Assembly: GCA_963971285.1 (NCBI GenBank)
Contig: OZ020254.1
Location: 4,712,001-4,776,000, forward strand
Length of the DNA stretch: 64,000 nt
Origin: Astropecten irregularis
Lineage: Eukaryota > Echinodermata > Asteroidea > Paxillosida > Astropectinidae
Reading direction: 5' to 3'
Position 1 is the first letter of the stretch. The number at the start of each line of letters is the position of its first letter. Below are positions 15,701 to 24,969 of this stretch, piece after piece. A model generated the notes under the pieces. The model was not told where the DNA came from. It searched no databases and was given only the letters and a program-made list of their open reading frames with translations. Made by a program: the position numbers and the translations under genes.

Positions 15701-18700
15701 TTAGACCATTCATGATAATTGGTGATGTCTCGATGTTTCCACAACTACCCTTGAATGATACTTGGTTAATGTGTAACCCTCTAACAATACCTTTTGTTTC
15801 TCTCTTATTGTTCCGACTTCTTTCTGTTTTTTTTTTTTTTCCTGATCATACTTCCTGTTTTGTTTACTGAATAGGAGCCCGCAAAGCCCATCTCCTGTGC
15901 TACACTTTTAACAGGCAAGGATCTGATTTTGGTAACTGTGGAGTGATGGATTCACCAGATGGAGATGTGTACACAGCCTGTGCTGAGAGGTAATCAACAC
16001 CCTGATCAAATTAACTTTAAAAAAAAGACTCCTTCAATCCTAGAAGTGAACAAAGTGGCAATTTTTCTATGATTTCAGCAAATACCTGATGCTGTTGTTA
16101 CACCATATTGTCGTCAGAGATAAATTTCAAGCCAGATGGTTTGTCTCGCTGATATAGATAAATTACAGGCCGACAGCGCCTATTCAAATGTATGAAGGGG
16201 TACCGTAATTGTGACGGCACCCGACTATTGCCAAACTATGGGCAAACAAAGTTACTTTTACGCACGATTGAATAGAGAGGATTGATTCAAACGGGAAATT
16301 CTAGATGAAAATAAATTGATATCCTTTTTAAACCCATTGGAGCATTAAGTTTACCTCACGTACGATTGCACTGTAATATATGTTTCTCAAATAATGCAAA
16401 GATTGAATGAAAACTTGTGTGTTTCAAATTTAATCTTGATATGATGAGAGAGAACTAGTGCCAGATAACATGCGCAACTGGCCTCTTTTAGAATCTTTTG
16501 CGATATTTCGAAATAAAATTATTGTTAACCTGCGCCGCGCGCGTTGTGTGACAACTGATCTATACAGATCAGTGCTTGTGATGCACAAATGGCGACTTTT
16601 CCTAAATTGTGCGTTTGCGCCCTCTGCTGTCTGTCTAAAGGTTATTTATGTCTATGGTTTGTCTCCTCTCCTCTGCTCTGCTTCTGGTTGTCAGGGATTT
16701 GAATTGCGGCAAGTTGATGTGCGAAGGAGGAGCGGATTTCCCCGTCATCGGCTCGCTGGCTCGGGCGAGCGTCGGATATCGCTATGACGAGAACTTCAAC
16801 AAGTACACCTGTAAATCAGCGGCCATTGACCTCGGGGAGGACATTCCCGATCCAGGCTACGTCACCGACGGTTCCCTCTGCGGTTCCGCCACCAATCAGG
16901 TAAAGAGAAGGGTCGGTCCATCAGGTTGATTGTCCCCATGAAACAGAGATAACAAATGTGTTGTGCTGTCTTGTCAGGATGGCAAAGGTTATATTCACGT
17001 ACTCCAGTTGCTGATCTTGCCCCGATTGTCTAGAATGACCAAGAGTTCTTCACGGAATCCTTTCAATAATGGCAGTGAAAAACGTTGACATGCTTCATCA
17101 TTATGAACAATTTCTTTGTCTTGTTCCTGTTTTAGATTTGTGTGGAGACACGATGCCAAAATAAATCTGACCTGAATATCCGAGATTGTCCGTTCAACTG
17201 TTACAATCGTGGAGTAAGTATAAAGCCCTCACTATCTTCGTTAAGGATCTGCTCTGATCAATCTCACTGTCCGAGGAACTCCTTCAATAATCTCTCCTAC
17301 TTCCTCAGAAACTCTCTTATGGACTTCTCCCTCAGGATCCGCTCGCATGGCTTCTACACCCTAAATCCCCATCCCCTTTCCTGGATCCGTCCAGTAAGAC
17401 CCTTTTAGGAACAACATTAGTAACCCTTTAGTATTGCTCCCTCCCAGTAAGCCCCTCCTAGTATCCTCACCCAGTATTCTCACACTTAGGGGGAAGTTTC
17501 CCCTCAGGGACTGACCCTTTAGGAAGCCCACACTCTTCACACGTGGATTACCCCTCATAAGACAGAATGATCAGAACGACATCAAGCAAGAAGAAAAAGA
17601 AGCCCCCTCTCTGTAAGCTTGTTCAGGAACCCTCCACCTGGAACCCCGTGCCTCCCAATGATGCTATCCCTCATCTGTTTCCCTCCTGCATGCATCTCTG
17701 ATTGCAGGTGTGCAACAGCATGAATCACTGCCATTGTGACCCTGAGTGGGCTCCACCACTCTGCAAGGCTCAAGGCTATGGTGGCAGCATCGACAGTGGT
17801 CCAGCCAGACCTCAGGACGGAGGTAAGCTCACCCTTATTATCCATACCCATCAAATCTCTCCGTTTTTATCAAAATATAGAATCGCATCTTGGAATTTGA
17901 ATGCATGCTGCACAGAGTTGTGATGTCACGTGATTTGATTGATCTCCCACAAAGCTGGACGTGGTTCAAATTTCTTGTGTTGACCCAATAACTTTGTTGA
18001 TCTAGCTGGTAGACCCACCTGCACTTGTAAGCAGTGGGTTGCATGTTCGAATCCCGACTGTGAGCACCTGCTTGTGCCAATGCTGTTTTTAATAAAAAAT
18101 GCAAAAATGTCACATTTGAATGATGACTGCTACGATTGAAGAGATTGCATGAAGTTTGACCCCTTCCTCCCTTCACCTCCCTCTCTTATAAGCAGCTCCT
18201 CCCACACCCTCACTAAGAACACCAACCGATAAAACGGACAAATTGCTCCCCGACTTCACCGACCGTAACAAAGGTACAAAAACAAGCTCTTCCAAAAACA
18301 ACACAAAGAAACATCAAGTTCTGCTGTGTCCTTTCCACTTTATTAAACATTCACTGTCTCCATTCATCATAATTCTCTGTATCTTCATCTGAGATGTGCT
18401 CTTCGCGATTTTTGCCAAATTTTTGGCTCTGGAAACAGACTGTGAATATGTCTAGGTCCCTTAGTTATGAGCTTATCAAATGTGATACTGTACACACGAG
18501 CCCATCTATGCTTAGCTACTATTTGAGACTGACCATGAATGATGTGTAAATTCGTTTCAAATTCCAGTTCTGTTTGTTCTCTCCAGTCTTCACGTCCTTT
18601 TTATTATCTTACCTTTGTTCCCTATTTCGTCTTCTGAGTCCCCTTTCTGCATGTTGTTCTCTATTCACTTATTCTGTGTTTGTGTTTCGTGGTTGTACAT

Positions 18701-21700
18701 CTGTCTTTGTATGTCTTTCAATTTCTTGAGAAAGCTTCTTTTAGGATTCAATACACCGATCCAGTAGGCTACGCCCACCATAGAAACAGCCAAGCAACAT
18801 CACACACATGCATGCACACAATGTGTCACGATTGCCCACACGTGACGAATTTCACACTCTCAACCTCCGAAAGCACCTCTCTCTGTTGGACTTTGGTTTT
18901 GGAAAAGGCAAAAAATGTATATTTCCTCGCAGCCAGGGCATTGAGAGTCAGAAATATAATGAACCACTTGACAATAGTTAAGGATAAAACTCGGTTTTGT
19001 AAAAGAATTGACTAGTACATACAAAACAATAGTAAACTCAACGAAAAGTGTAGAGTAAATAATACAAAAATCATAACGTTATGTCAGACAAAATGCCAGC
19101 AATTTGTCAAACCTTAAATGACCCATTGTGATTGGTCAATTTGACCTACTGGATTGGTGTATTGTCAGACCTGTCTAGTATCAGAACTTCAGGGCAGGAG
19201 CTTTGAGCAAAACTGAAACTGCTGGAACATTGAGAGGGCACTGAGGCAGTAGTTCCTGGATTTGATGCTTTTTCTTGTTTTTGATTTGTTTTCTGTGTGT
19301 CATATCTCATTTAGAAGCTTATAACTCAGGGAGATCTAGCATTCAATCAGTGTACCATTTCAGTCAGACACTTGGCAAAAACGAGGAGCATGTATATCTC
19401 TAACTAGCATGCCGTGCATTTCTTGTGCATGACTCTGTGTAGATCAATTGCTCGTGTGCATTTCTCATTCATCACTATCATCCCTTCATTGAGTTTGTGC
19501 ACGTTCCACTGGTATAGTTTGTGTACACGCTTCATTCATGTGATAGGAGCATGTTGTTTGGCGGGGGCATGTGTAGTGTTAACTAGACTTGGAAGCTTGG
19601 CATGGTGAAGTTTACAGTGCGGTGTCTCTTTTGTGATAATAGCGCTCCGCACTTGCGCTAAAAATAGCACCCGATCTCAGACAAACAACCATGCAAACGT
19701 GTGTGGATGTGCGCGTCCATGTACACTACGTGTGTGAGACAATGTTTGTTTGACGTCCGGGGATTTTGTGACGTCATTAGTGCGGAGCGCTATTGATGGT
19801 GCTGGAATATAAAGTAGTTTTGATATTGACATACCGGTACCCGCCAGTACATATCATGTGACTGATCAGGTGCCTGTCGGTTACCAGGGGAATCTTATGC
19901 TTATAGTTGGTGCACAGCTGCTGTTGTTGCTGCTGTTGTTGGTGTATATTGCTGTTGTTGGTGCGTTGCTGCTGCTGTGTAGTCATGAGTGCTGCTGCTG
20001 TCACAGTGTAGGCCAACAAAACCATCAGAATTATCTAGTTTTTAGTTACATTGCCCCTGGCGCAACTGTTGTTTTCATCATTCTTGTTTTTAATCATTTG
20101 ATATGAAAATGTTACAAATATCTTTCCATGTTTTTTTGTTTTTTATTTATCAACGCATCTGTATTTTTATTTGTGTTAATTTACTCTTTTTGGTTGTAAA
20201 ACATCATGGATTTTGTTTGTTTTTGTTTTTAAGTTTATCGTTTAAAACAAACATAAATGAATTGATGATAAATGATTTAATTATGAATAGATAAAACAGT
20301 TGAATGAAATTGAATGTTAATCTTGAGCTCAATACTTGATTTTACATACATAGGAAGCATTTGAATTCCTCAGACTTAGGACTAAGGACCCTTTACATCA
20401 CATGATTAGTGGGAAGTTGAAGAGAAGTCCAGCACTAAGACCCTGTTCACAGTGGTTCAGAATGGTATCAAGGCACCAGATCATTCCAATTGCAAGCTAG
20501 AGGTCACTGGGTGCCCGTTTGTTTCACGCACAAGATCACAAATCCTGCTGATTCGGATCCCATTTGACCATATCGTGCATGGGACGTGGATCTGCAGATC
20601 ACTGATCACGTGCGTGAAACAAACAGGCCCTGGGTCAGCCAGAAGCACATGATACAGCAACAGTGTATTTCAGGGGAATTGCTTGCATTAGTTGCAAGAA
20701 GATCAAGTCGGTGATCTGAACATTCTAAATTGATCGCAAGGACACTGTCCATTGATAACCATAGCAACCACATCTGAAAGGGCTCAGTTTTTCGAACTTA
20801 TAAGACAGATCGTAACATGCATATCAACCTTAATTGCTAAGCAAAGTGTGATGTCACAATACTAGTTACTATAGAAAAAGGAACAACTCGTGTAAAAGAT
20901 GAATCGTAAATCTTTGTGAAATCAACTGCTGGTTGTCAAAATAGGGCACATTTCATTAGACAGCAGCTAAAACAGCAATGTTTGTGTCTGTTCTTTGAAT
21001 CCTCCCTGTACAGAGACTGACGCACATAACAACACCATTGTGGTTCTGCTTGTGATGTTTCTGGTTGTCGTTCCTGCGCTGGTGATCGGGGGCATCGTGG
21101 GCTACCTGAAACGACGTCAGATTGGACAGATAATATGCAAGGACAGGTAAGTCAACTTCAGTGACAAAGCTGGATTACCTTTCCACAACCTGACATTTCT
21201 TTTATGGTTGTGCTTTGCAGTATAAATAATATTCAAAATACGCCGTTGTCTATTAGAAATATGTTGGATTTTGCCAGACTGCATTATAACCGATTCATTC
21301 TACCAGGTCAGGGCTCAATTGATACTTTGTGATTCTGTGGTAGAATAATTGTGATCAATCTATATACACCGATCCGAGTCCGACTAACAATCTATATACA
21401 CCGATCCGAGTCCGACGGCGCGACATACCATCTGCCATCACTGCAGTTTCCAAGCCCGCTTTTGTATAAAAACAAACAAATTTTCGCTCCGCCGCACTTA
21501 TACTGTGGGTGTACTTCCCCTCGTACACCGCAGGGCCAATTAAATGAATTGCGTGTCGGATTCGTGTATACAGGGAATTGAGGTTTTAAATCTTGCCTCA
21601 ACCTGGTAGAATGACCCCTGACAAGTTGTGTGATGTATCCTGTTGTGACCGCAAACCATCTATGAGTGCAGCTTCCACCATGCAAAGCCTTGAATTACAA

Positions 21701-24700
21701 AGGGCCAACCTGTAGACCTGTCTGAGTGATGATAGCAGAAATATCTATCTCGGTAAATTGTCTAGCTGAGCAAAAATCAAGTTGAGTTCCAGTCGAGAAA
21801 GGCATAACAACCTCAAACCAAATATCTCTCAAATTCAGCCCTGGTACCTCACCACCGAGCCAGCGTCCAATTTACAAACCTCCCCCGGTCAAACGACCCA
21901 GTAGGCAGGGGTAAGTTCTGCACCATTTGCCATGGATACAACTAAAGCAATCAAATCTTGCTGCATCGCCCATTCCCATTCCTCTTGCAATGTATTTCCC
22001 ATCATTCCCATCATTACCTGCTCGCATTGTATTGGCTATGTTATTGGTTTGTTGCATCGTGTCAAGGGAGATCCTGCATTATGAGTTTTTAAAAATAAGC
22101 ATAATAATGATATAATCCATTGTGCTTGGGCAGGCAGTTCATACTTGTGCATTTTATTCCAGCACAGCCATCCATTTGTTTTTGTGTGGACTTATGAGAA
22201 TAGAATGAGTAGAAAGTCCTTGTCATGAGCCTAGAATGGGCACTTAAAGACACTATCATACTTTGGTAGCATACCGAAACAGATATCTTCACAGATTTAC
22301 CTATAACTTACAGGGTGTAAAGATGGTGATGGTAGAATCATACCAGCAACATTTTTTGCCTAAAATGCTGTATTTATCTAGAAAAACCAATGACCACAAA
22401 CAATTTTCATCTTTTTTAAAAGTTAAAAAATAATGGTGAAAAGATTTTAAAAAAACTACTGGCGTTTTTCACTGTTTTCTCAAAAAGTGGGCACCGAATG
22501 GGACTGGGAATTTCACAGATGTTACTATATCTTCCTTGATATTTTTGCCTATGAATCTGCATTTCTTTGACACAAACCAAAGTATGATATTACCTTTAAG
22601 AACACAAGCAGAAGATTTCATGAGGTCCTATTTCATACATTTGTAGATTAGCAAGGATTGTTTGAAATATGTTCATGAATAATTCATGCCACTGAAAGAC
22701 CCCTTGATCTTTAGGTGAGGGGTGACATTAAAAACTGACGACCAGAATGTATTAAAAGCACAATGGCCTCACAGCTACTTGTACCATACCTAGAGGCGAT
22801 ATTCCTTCGTCATAGATCTCATCCAAATCTCCTGGAGGTCTCAGATTACAGACAGACAGAGAAAGATAGCTCTTGTTTCCAACTCATTTCATTTGTTCTC
22901 ATCTCAGTTTTGAAATCATTTTATAGATTTTCCACACATTTTTCTTAAAGCAAATACTTGCTGGATGAAACGATAAAACTATTTAGGGAATTGTTAACAT
23001 TACAGTTTAGCATGTGGGCATGTGCTTTCTTGTTTGCTTTTTTTTTTTTTTTTTTTTTTTTTGCTTTTTGGCGCAAAGGAGTGAACTTCGGAGCTGATTA
23101 ATATTGGGAAGATTCTTCCTCTATGCAAATTTTCAAGCGTTTGATATCCTTGGGTCTCCTTGTCAACAGCTCCATGCTTACAGTCTCCATCCTGTGTTCC
23201 AAAGAATTGACTGACACAAGTCACAAAGCTAGTATTCTCACTAAACTCATGAACCACGTTTTTTTTTTTTCAAAATTGTGTAGCTTTTATAATTGATTCA
23301 GATCATAATTTGGTCATGGTTTCATCAAGTTCATGGCTGTTGAATGTGACTTAACAATCAACATGTGGACAGTTACATTCTAACATGCAATGGCTACCTC
23401 GCATTTTCGCCCAGTGATAATGCTTTGGAATTGGACACATTTACACTCGTGGTGGCAGCAGACACACATATCCTTTTCCATTGCTCTCCCAAATTCAAGC
23501 ATGTGCACAGGAGTTACATGTAGGTCAAGAGCAAAGGAAGATGAACGTGTTTTTTGGTCATGGAATTTTCTTTATGTTGTTAATTGTGTTTGTGATGAGT
23601 TTAATTTTGTTTTCTTTCAAAATATGATGCATCTTGATAAAGTTGCTAACCAAACAAAATTGCATGTGATATCCTAAGATGGATGAATTCATGAAATGTA
23701 AATTTGGGTTGAGTATTTTAGCTGGGAAGGCCAATTCAGTGTAAAGAATACTGTACTGAAAGGGTCTTTATACAGGTAGATGTGTTCTCATAGTCATAGT
23801 ACATATGAAGAGTTCATTTTCAAAAACTGATAACTCCTTTGTTGAAAAATTTACATTATCATCACGGATGCTTTTTTTTTTATTGAAGGATACACCAATA
23901 CATTTTTTTTTTTTCATTTTCTTTTCTTTGATAAATTTTCAATAAATTAATAAGTTTTATATGTTCAAATGTATGCGGTTTCCATGGATACTGAAATGTA
24001 AAGCATGATTAAGTTAATTTTTCATAAATCTGTTTTTGCAAATGAACTCTTCATATATGTGTGGCATATGGAGGTAAGTACCTTTAATGACTATGCTACT
24101 GAAATGTGGATGTGTACTCTAGGTATGTGGGATATGGAAGCCAACTGCATGCAAAGGTTTGGTATTTAAAAGGGGACAGTGCTCGTTTAGGCTTGTGAGG
24201 AGAGATTTTTGAGAAATAACAATATATCTTTGAATCCTTGTTTAGATTCACCAATGTTCCAAGTGATGCTTCAAAGAGGGCTGATGTGACCAATGGCCAC
24301 CCAGTCCAGAAGCCTGCATCAAGACCAGATATTGTTATGAACACCGGGTCAGCGGTCAATGAAAGTAGAGTCATGTACAAGCCAACGACGGAACCAAGCT
24401 CCAACAGGCCACCAGTGACAAGGCCACCCGTTAAACCTCCCCAGAAACCTGCCGAACCATCAAACCCTTACACCAACATCGTGAGGCGAGAGTCATCCAA
24501 GAGGAAACCAGCGAATCCTCCACCCCCGGTACCCGAACCTCCATCGAGTACGACAAAGACTCACCCTAGCCCTGTACGGAAAGCACCCACCAAGCCTCCA
24601 ACAGCATTGACTAGTCCTCCTCCACCACCCCCTCCGGCCTCTGCTGTACCACCCACTGCACCTCCTAGGCCCCCAGGGGCAGCCTTGAGACCCCAGCTTC

Positions 24701-24969
24701 CAAAGCTGCCATCAACGGACAGTAAACCCAAGGTAGCCCTGCTACCTCCAGGCAGTCGACCGCCACCAGTGCCTAAGCCAAAGTTCAATGCCAACAACTC
24801 AGCGGAATCCTCTACTCCTCCCAAGGAAGCTCCCAAGACCAAGCCTGACGGAAGGCCCGTACCTGCTCCTAGACCAGAGTCTCTACGCATCAAGCACTTC
24901 AATGCCCCTAAGGAGCGACCACCTATACCTCGTAGGCCATCTAGCACCAGCGGGAATCCTTCCGTATGA
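631..24969 (+). CDS. ADAM12/19/33-like metalloprotease-disintegrin, 3' 18 exons (5' partial)
   Basis: Exons are 631-707, 6273-6385, 7863-7999, 10216-10287, 10551-10720, 11213-11297, 11834-11979, 13638-13809, 14291-14461, 15150-15267, 15875-15989, 16695-16899, 17136-17213, 17708-17822, 18196-18273, 21014-21146, 21839-21910 and 24246-24969. All have AG/GT borders and matching phases, giving 2781 nt (926 residues plus stop). Counting from the first visible codon, the order is: end of prodomain with furin site RVRR (87-90); reprolysin catalytic domain with zinc motif [12 protein letters not shown] (233-244) and Met-turn CVM; disintegrin (about 310-400); cysteine-rich; EGF-like (about 540-580); stalk; one transmembrane helix (about 626-647); and a 280-residue proline-rich cytoplasmic tail. 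[14 protein letters not shown] and GGSIDSGP resemble ADAM12/19/33 more than ADAM10/17. Members of this family shed membrane proteins at the cell surface. The active site looks competent. The signal peptide and first prodomain exons are upstream of the window. The exact orthologue (12, 19 or 33) cannot be fixed. Confidence 0.93.
838..1095 (+). mobile_element. GGGGCCAATTTCAT-family miniature element, copy 1
   Basis: Starts GGGGCCAATTTCATAGAGC and ends with a degraded inverse, TTGAAATTAGCCCC. Its interior is shared with copies at 7160, 10312, 12776 and 14822 (e.g. CCTTGGTA.ATAAAATCAGTA). Non-coding. The CAGGGGCC end could suggest a hAT-type MITE, but no clear target duplication was found. Confidence 0.8.
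6273..6385 (+). CDS. ADAM exon: prodomain
   Basis: Acceptor TTGCAG, donor GG|GTAAGG, phase 2 to 1. It continues the prodomain ([15 protein letters not shown]), matching the GL.G...ESYVLEP region of ADAM12. It ends in a basic KRKKK stretch and has no cysteine. Confidence 0.9.
7160..7402 (-). mobile_element. GGGGCCAATTTCAT-family miniature element, copy 2
   Basis: Full-length, about 243 bp, with terminal inverted repeats GGGGCCAATTTCATAGAG and CTCTATGAAATTGGCCCC. The interior is reversed relative to copy 1. It lies in the ADAM intron before the furin-site exon. Confidence 0.85.
7863..7999 (+). CDS. ADAM exon: furin site and start of protease domain
   Basis: Acceptor GTGGTAG was chosen because it alone keeps phase 1; two nearby AGs (7884, 7888) do not. 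Donor GAG|GTATGT. It encodes the proprotein-convertase site RVRR and then [13 protein letters not shown], the conserved first strand of the catalytic domain. Confidence 0.92.
8028..8311 (+). mobile_element. TTAA-family (piggyBac-like) miniature element, 5'-truncated
   Basis: The right end ACCAAAGTATGATACTACCT is followed by TTAA. The interior (CTGCCTGAAATGCTGTATTTATC) is shared with copies at 22248, 45486 and 59035. The left end is missing; the fragment starts about 28 bases after an ADAM donor site. Confidence 0.72.
9386..9541. mobile_element. Short inverted-repeat element, CCTGGGGTCGATTTCA ends
   Basis: About 156 bp between CCTGGGGTCGATTTCA and TGAAATCGACCCCTGG, with inner inverted matches (CGTAACTTA / TAAGTTAC). 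Non-coding; a MITE-like element in an ADAM intron. Confidence 0.75.
10216..10287 (+). CDS. ADAM exon: catalytic domain
   Basis: Twenty-four codons, phase 0 to 0, between TTTTTTACAG and GTAAGT. It encodes a helix-like segment with [13 protein letters not shown], in the place of the 'NHVDKFYRPL' lead-in of ADAM12. A truncated miniature element begins only about 25 bases after the donor. Confidence 0.9.
10312..10504 (+). mobile_element. GGGGCCAATTTCAT-family element, 5'-truncated copy 3
   Basis: The interior (from CCTTGGTAAATAAAATCAG) and the right part (CTTAAGC...CAAT) are present. The left terminal repeat is missing and the right end is degraded. It sits between two closely spaced ADAM catalytic exons. 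Confidence 0.75.
10551..10720 (+). CDS. ADAM exon: catalytic domain
   Basis: Acceptor TATCCAG, donor AC|GTGAGT, phase 0 to 2. It encodes [18 protein letters not shown], a highly conserved reprolysin block, then [11 protein letters not shown] and the NDNAQFVT segment. Confidence 0.94.
11213..11297 (+). CDS. ADAM exon: catalytic domain
   Basis: Phase 2 to 0, AG at 11211-11212, donor GAG|GTAAGC. It encodes [25 protein letters not shown], corresponding to the TTIGMAPIMSMCTADQSGG block of ADAM12, including the conserved cysteine. Confidence 0.93.
11834..11979 (+). CDS. ADAM exon: zinc-binding active site
   Basis: Acceptor TATGCTAG, donor GG|GTGAGT, phase 0 to 2. The zinc motif [12 protein letters not shown] (11876-11911) has all three histidines and the catalytic glutamate. 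The Met-turn CVMEP follows, so the protease should be active. Confidence 0.96.
12085..12272 (-). mobile_element. Decayed Tc1/mariner-like miniature element
   Basis: Contains GCTATAGCGAACACTG and an inverse end, GTTATAGTGGCGTTTCCTGTA, related to the well-preserved copy at 32050-32218. Degenerate; boundaries are approximate. Confidence 0.6.
12776..13010 (+). mobile_element. GGGGCCAATTTCAT-family miniature element, copy 4
   Basis: Inverted ends GGGGCCAATGTCATAGAAC and CAATGAAATTGGCCCC, same orientation as copy 1. Located in the ADAM intron after the zinc-site exon. Confidence 0.83.
13638..13809 (+). CDS. ADAM exon: end of protease, start of disintegrin
   Basis: Acceptor TTCCCAG, donor GAG|GTCAGT, phase 2 to 0. 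It encodes [13 protein letters not shown] and ACLFNYPK (end of the catalytic domain), then [15 protein letters not shown], the classic start of a disintegrin domain. Confidence 0.95.
14291..14461 (+). CDS. ADAM exon: disintegrin domain
   Basis: Fifty-seven codons, phase 0 to 0, acceptor CCTCCTAG, donor GAG|GTACAC. Cysteine-rich, ending with the disintegrin loop [11 protein letters not shown]. There is no RGD; the position before CD is lysine. Confidence 0.95.
14822..15064 (+). mobile_element. GGGGCCAATTTCAT-family miniature element, copy 5
   Basis: Inverted ends GGGGCCAATTTCGCAGAG and CTCTATGAAATTGGCCCC, 243 bp, the same length as copy 2. Located in the intron after the disintegrin exon. Confidence 0.84.
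15150..15267 (+). CDS. ADAM exon: cysteine-rich domain
   Basis: Acceptor TTTGATCAG, donor CAG|GTAGGC, phase 0 to 1. It encodes [13 protein letters not shown] and QCQAIWGPG, diagnostic of the ADAM cysteine-rich domain. Confidence 0.94.
15357..15505. repeat. Dispersed inverted repeat with 'AGAGGCTTTTGGCTGCGGTTC' core
   Basis: Flanks read CAAAACAGAGGCTCAGGC and GCCTAAGCCTCCGTTTTG, forming an inverted pair. The core TATCAAAATAGAGGCTTTTG recurs at 28598. Probably a decayed miniature element. Confidence 0.6.
15875..15989 (+). CDS. ADAM exon: cysteine-rich domain
   Basis: Acceptor GAATAG, donor AG|GTAATC, phase 1 to 2. It encodes [15 protein letters not shown], matching the CFE.VNSAGDPYGNCG region of ADAM12, and ends with CAER. 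Confidence 0.92.
16695..16899 (+). CDS. ADAM exon: cysteine-rich domain
   Basis: Acceptor GGTTGTCAG, donor CAG|GTAAAG, phase 2 to 0. It encodes [17 protein letters not shown] and the [16 protein letters not shown] block, which matches 'LGDDMPDPGLV' of ADAM12. Confidence 0.94.
17136..17213 (+). CDS. ADAM exon: end of cysteine-rich domain, start of EGF-like domain
   Basis: Twenty-six codons, phase 0 to 0, acceptor TGTTTTAG, donor GGA|GTAAGT. It encodes [13 protein letters not shown] and then CPFNCYNRG, the first cysteines of the EGF-like module. Confidence 0.92.
17708..17822 (+). CDS. ADAM exon: EGF-like domain and stalk
   Basis: Acceptor GATTGCAG, donor GAG|GTAAGC, phase 0 to 1. It encodes [19 protein letters not shown], an EGF-like second half, then [10 protein letters not shown], which closely matches the FGFGGSTDSGP segment of ADAM12. 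Confidence 0.94.
18196..18273 (+). CDS. ADAM exon: threonine/proline-rich stalk, possible cassette exon
   Basis: A 78-nt open segment between TAAGCAG and AAG|GTACAA, phase 1 to 1. It is inferred from phase and splice sites; the peptide is rich in P, T, D and K with no known domain. Skipping it would keep the frame, so it may be alternatively spliced. Confidence 0.68.
19912..20005. repeat. CTG/TTG trinucleotide-rich tract
   Basis: An imperfect run of GCTGCTGTTGTTG-type triplets in the large ADAM intron. On the minus strand it reads as CAG/CAA repeats, but no supported exon lies here, so it is treated as a microsatellite. Confidence 0.7.
20511..20630. mobile_element. 120-bp inverted-repeat element with 3-bp TSD (TGG)
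   Basis: Ends GTTTGTTTCACGCAC and GTGCGTGAAACAAAC, exactly 120 bp, flanked by TGG on both sides (20508-20510, 20631-20633). It is the same family as 39611-39730. Confidence 0.78.
21014..21146 (+). CDS. ADAM exon: transmembrane helix
   Basis: Acceptor CTGTACAG, donor CAG|GTAAGT, phase 1 to 2. It encodes a strongly hydrophobic helix ([20 protein letters not shown]) followed by basic KRR, the usual inside-positive stop-transfer. Confidence 0.93.
21356..21416. repeat. Tandem duplication, 32-bp period
   Basis: CAATCTATATACACCGATCC...GAGTCCGAC occurs at 21356 and again at 21388. Two units, in an ADAM intron. Confidence 0.85.
21839..21910 (+). CDS. ADAM exon: proline-rich cytoplasmic segment
   Basis: A 72-nt segment, phase 2 to 2, acceptor AATTCAG, donor GGG|GTAAGT. 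It encodes a basic proline-rich stretch with KPPPVKRP, a likely SH3 ligand. Its symmetric phase makes it a second possible cassette exon. Confidence 0.82.
22248..22595. mobile_element. TTAA-family (piggyBac-like) miniature element, full length
   Basis: Ends AGACACTATCATACTTTGG and CCAAAGTATGATATTACCT, flanked on each side by TTAA (22244-22247, 22596-22599). TTAA target duplication is the hallmark of piggyBac elements. There is no coding capacity. Confidence 0.85.
24246..24969 (+). CDS. ADAM terminal exon: proline-rich cytoplasmic tail
   Basis: Acceptor TTGTTTAG, stop TGA at 24967-24969. It encodes about 240 residues of cytoplasmic tail with many PxxP motifs (RPPVTRPP, a run of seven prolines, RPPIPRRP), expected to bind SH3 proteins as in ADAM12 and ADAM19. 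The 3' UTR follows directly. Confidence 0.94.

Noticed and set aside
19777..20025. Polyglutamine protein on the minus strand
   Set aside because: It comes only from a CTG/TTG microsatellite in an ADAM intron, with no splice context or homology.
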